In this document: positions 6,566 to 6,638 of the stretch, piece by piece | Layout of the letters: each line of letters starts with the position of its first letter | How positions within the stretch are numbered: position 1 is the first letter of the stretch | Origin: Hydrogenothermus sp964516095 | GTDB lineage: Bacteria; Aquificota; Aquificia; Aquificales; Hydrogenothermaceae | DNA: 6,638 bases | NCBI GenBank assembly: GCA_964516095.1 | Contig: CAZEYS010000057.1 | Span: 1 to 6,638 of the forward strand | Direction: 5' to 3' | Position numbers and translations under genes: made by a program | The notes under the pieces: generated by a model | The model's database searches: none | Seen by the model: only the letters and a program-made list of their open reading frames with translations | What the model was told of the DNA's origin: nothing

Positions 6566-6610
6566 TCTCAATCCCTGTCTTACAATCTACAAAATTTGAG
6601 CCCTTTATAA
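6566..6610. other. 45-bp gap between sirtuin stop and CRISPR repeat, no terminator seen
   Basis: No gene and no GC-rich hairpin with a T-run is visible. The only pairing noticed is CTCAA (6567-6571) with TTGAG (6596-6600), too short and widely spaced to be a terminator. If the adjacent repeat belongs to an array transcribed leftwards, this is the leader-distal flank of that array. Confidence 0.5.
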
Positions 6611-6638
6611 GTTTCAATTCCTCATGCACGCTAAAAAC
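6611..6638 (-). CRISPR. Single CRISPR repeat at the window edge (array would continue to the right)
   Basis: The last 28 bases begin GTTTCAATTCCTCATG and end CGCTAAAAAC. Read on the minus strand they start with GTTTTTAGCG and end with GGAATTGAAAC, the layout of the widespread 28-30-nt repeats of type I-B and type III systems in thermophiles, whose last eight bases (ATTGAAAC) become the 5' tag of the crRNA after Cas6 cleavage. Only one copy is present because the sequence stops exactly at the repeat end, so periodicity cannot be shown. By the tag rule the array would be transcribed right to left, making this its leader-distal repeat. No cas gene is in the window. Confidence 0.62.

Noticed and set aside
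6566..6595. Possible degenerate second CRISPR repeat: TCTCAATCCCT at 6566-6576 resembles TTTCAATTCCT at 6612-6622, with CTACAAAA following
   Set aside because: The rest aligns poorly and the implied spacer would be only about 16 nt, far below normal; resemblance is probably chance.
6567..6600. CTCAA/TTGAG pair as a terminator hairpin
   Set aside because: A 5-bp AT-rich stem with a 24-nt loop and no T-run would not terminate transcription.

Overview
The window reads as a fragment of a low-GC bacterial chromosome (roughly one third GC by eye) with compact, overlapping genes, and heavy use of AGA/AGG for Arg and ATA for Ile. The gene content (a glucosyl-3-phosphoglycerate synthase beside a mannosyl/glucosylglycerate-synthase-like enzyme and a MOFRL glycerate kinase, a DnaE with a fully metal-liganded PHP domain, and a CRISPR repeat of the ATTGAAAC type) is what I would expect of a thermophile in the Aquificota, most likely the Hydrogenothermaceae (Persephonella/Sulfurihydrogenibium-like). 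That placement is inference from gene content and composition, not a database match.

Layout. Positions 1-1792 on the minus strand hold the first 597 codons of dnaE (DNA polymerase III alpha subunit), cut off by the left edge. A 161-bp divergent intergenic region (1793-1953) follows. It is very AT-rich and carries a perfect TATAAT only 5 nt before the next ATG, a tandem 9-bp repeat with a 10-bp period, and two perfect palindromes. From 1954 to 6565 a tight four-gene plus-strand operon runs: glycerate kinase, GT-A glycosyltransferase (probable glucosylglycerate synthase), gpgS, and a divergent sirtuin. The junctions are a 17-nt overlap, a 4-nt gap and a 4-nt ATGA overlap, so the set is almost certainly co-transcribed and partly translationally coupled. 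The last 28 bases (6611-6638) look like a single CRISPR repeat, which could explain why the sequence stops there.

How the genes fit together. GpgS makes glucosyl-3-phosphoglycerate from an NDP-glucose and 3-phosphoglycerate. A separate phosphatase (GpgP), not present here, would release the compatible solute glucosylglycerate. The glycosyltransferase upstream is a good candidate for the one-step alternative that uses free D-glycerate. The glycerate kinase governs the free D-glycerate pool by phosphorylating it, so the first three genes form a coherent glucosylglycerate/glycerate module for salt or heat adaptation. The unexpected member is the sirtuin, an NAD-dependent protein deacylase or ADP-ribosyltransferase-type enzyme, whose start codon overlaps the gpgS stop codon.

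The most interesting points are the sirtuin coupled to compatible-solute synthesis, the apparently leaderless promoter with a tandem direct repeat in its -35 region, the presence of both one-step and two-step synthases in one operon without the phosphatase, and the CRISPR repeat at the edge.
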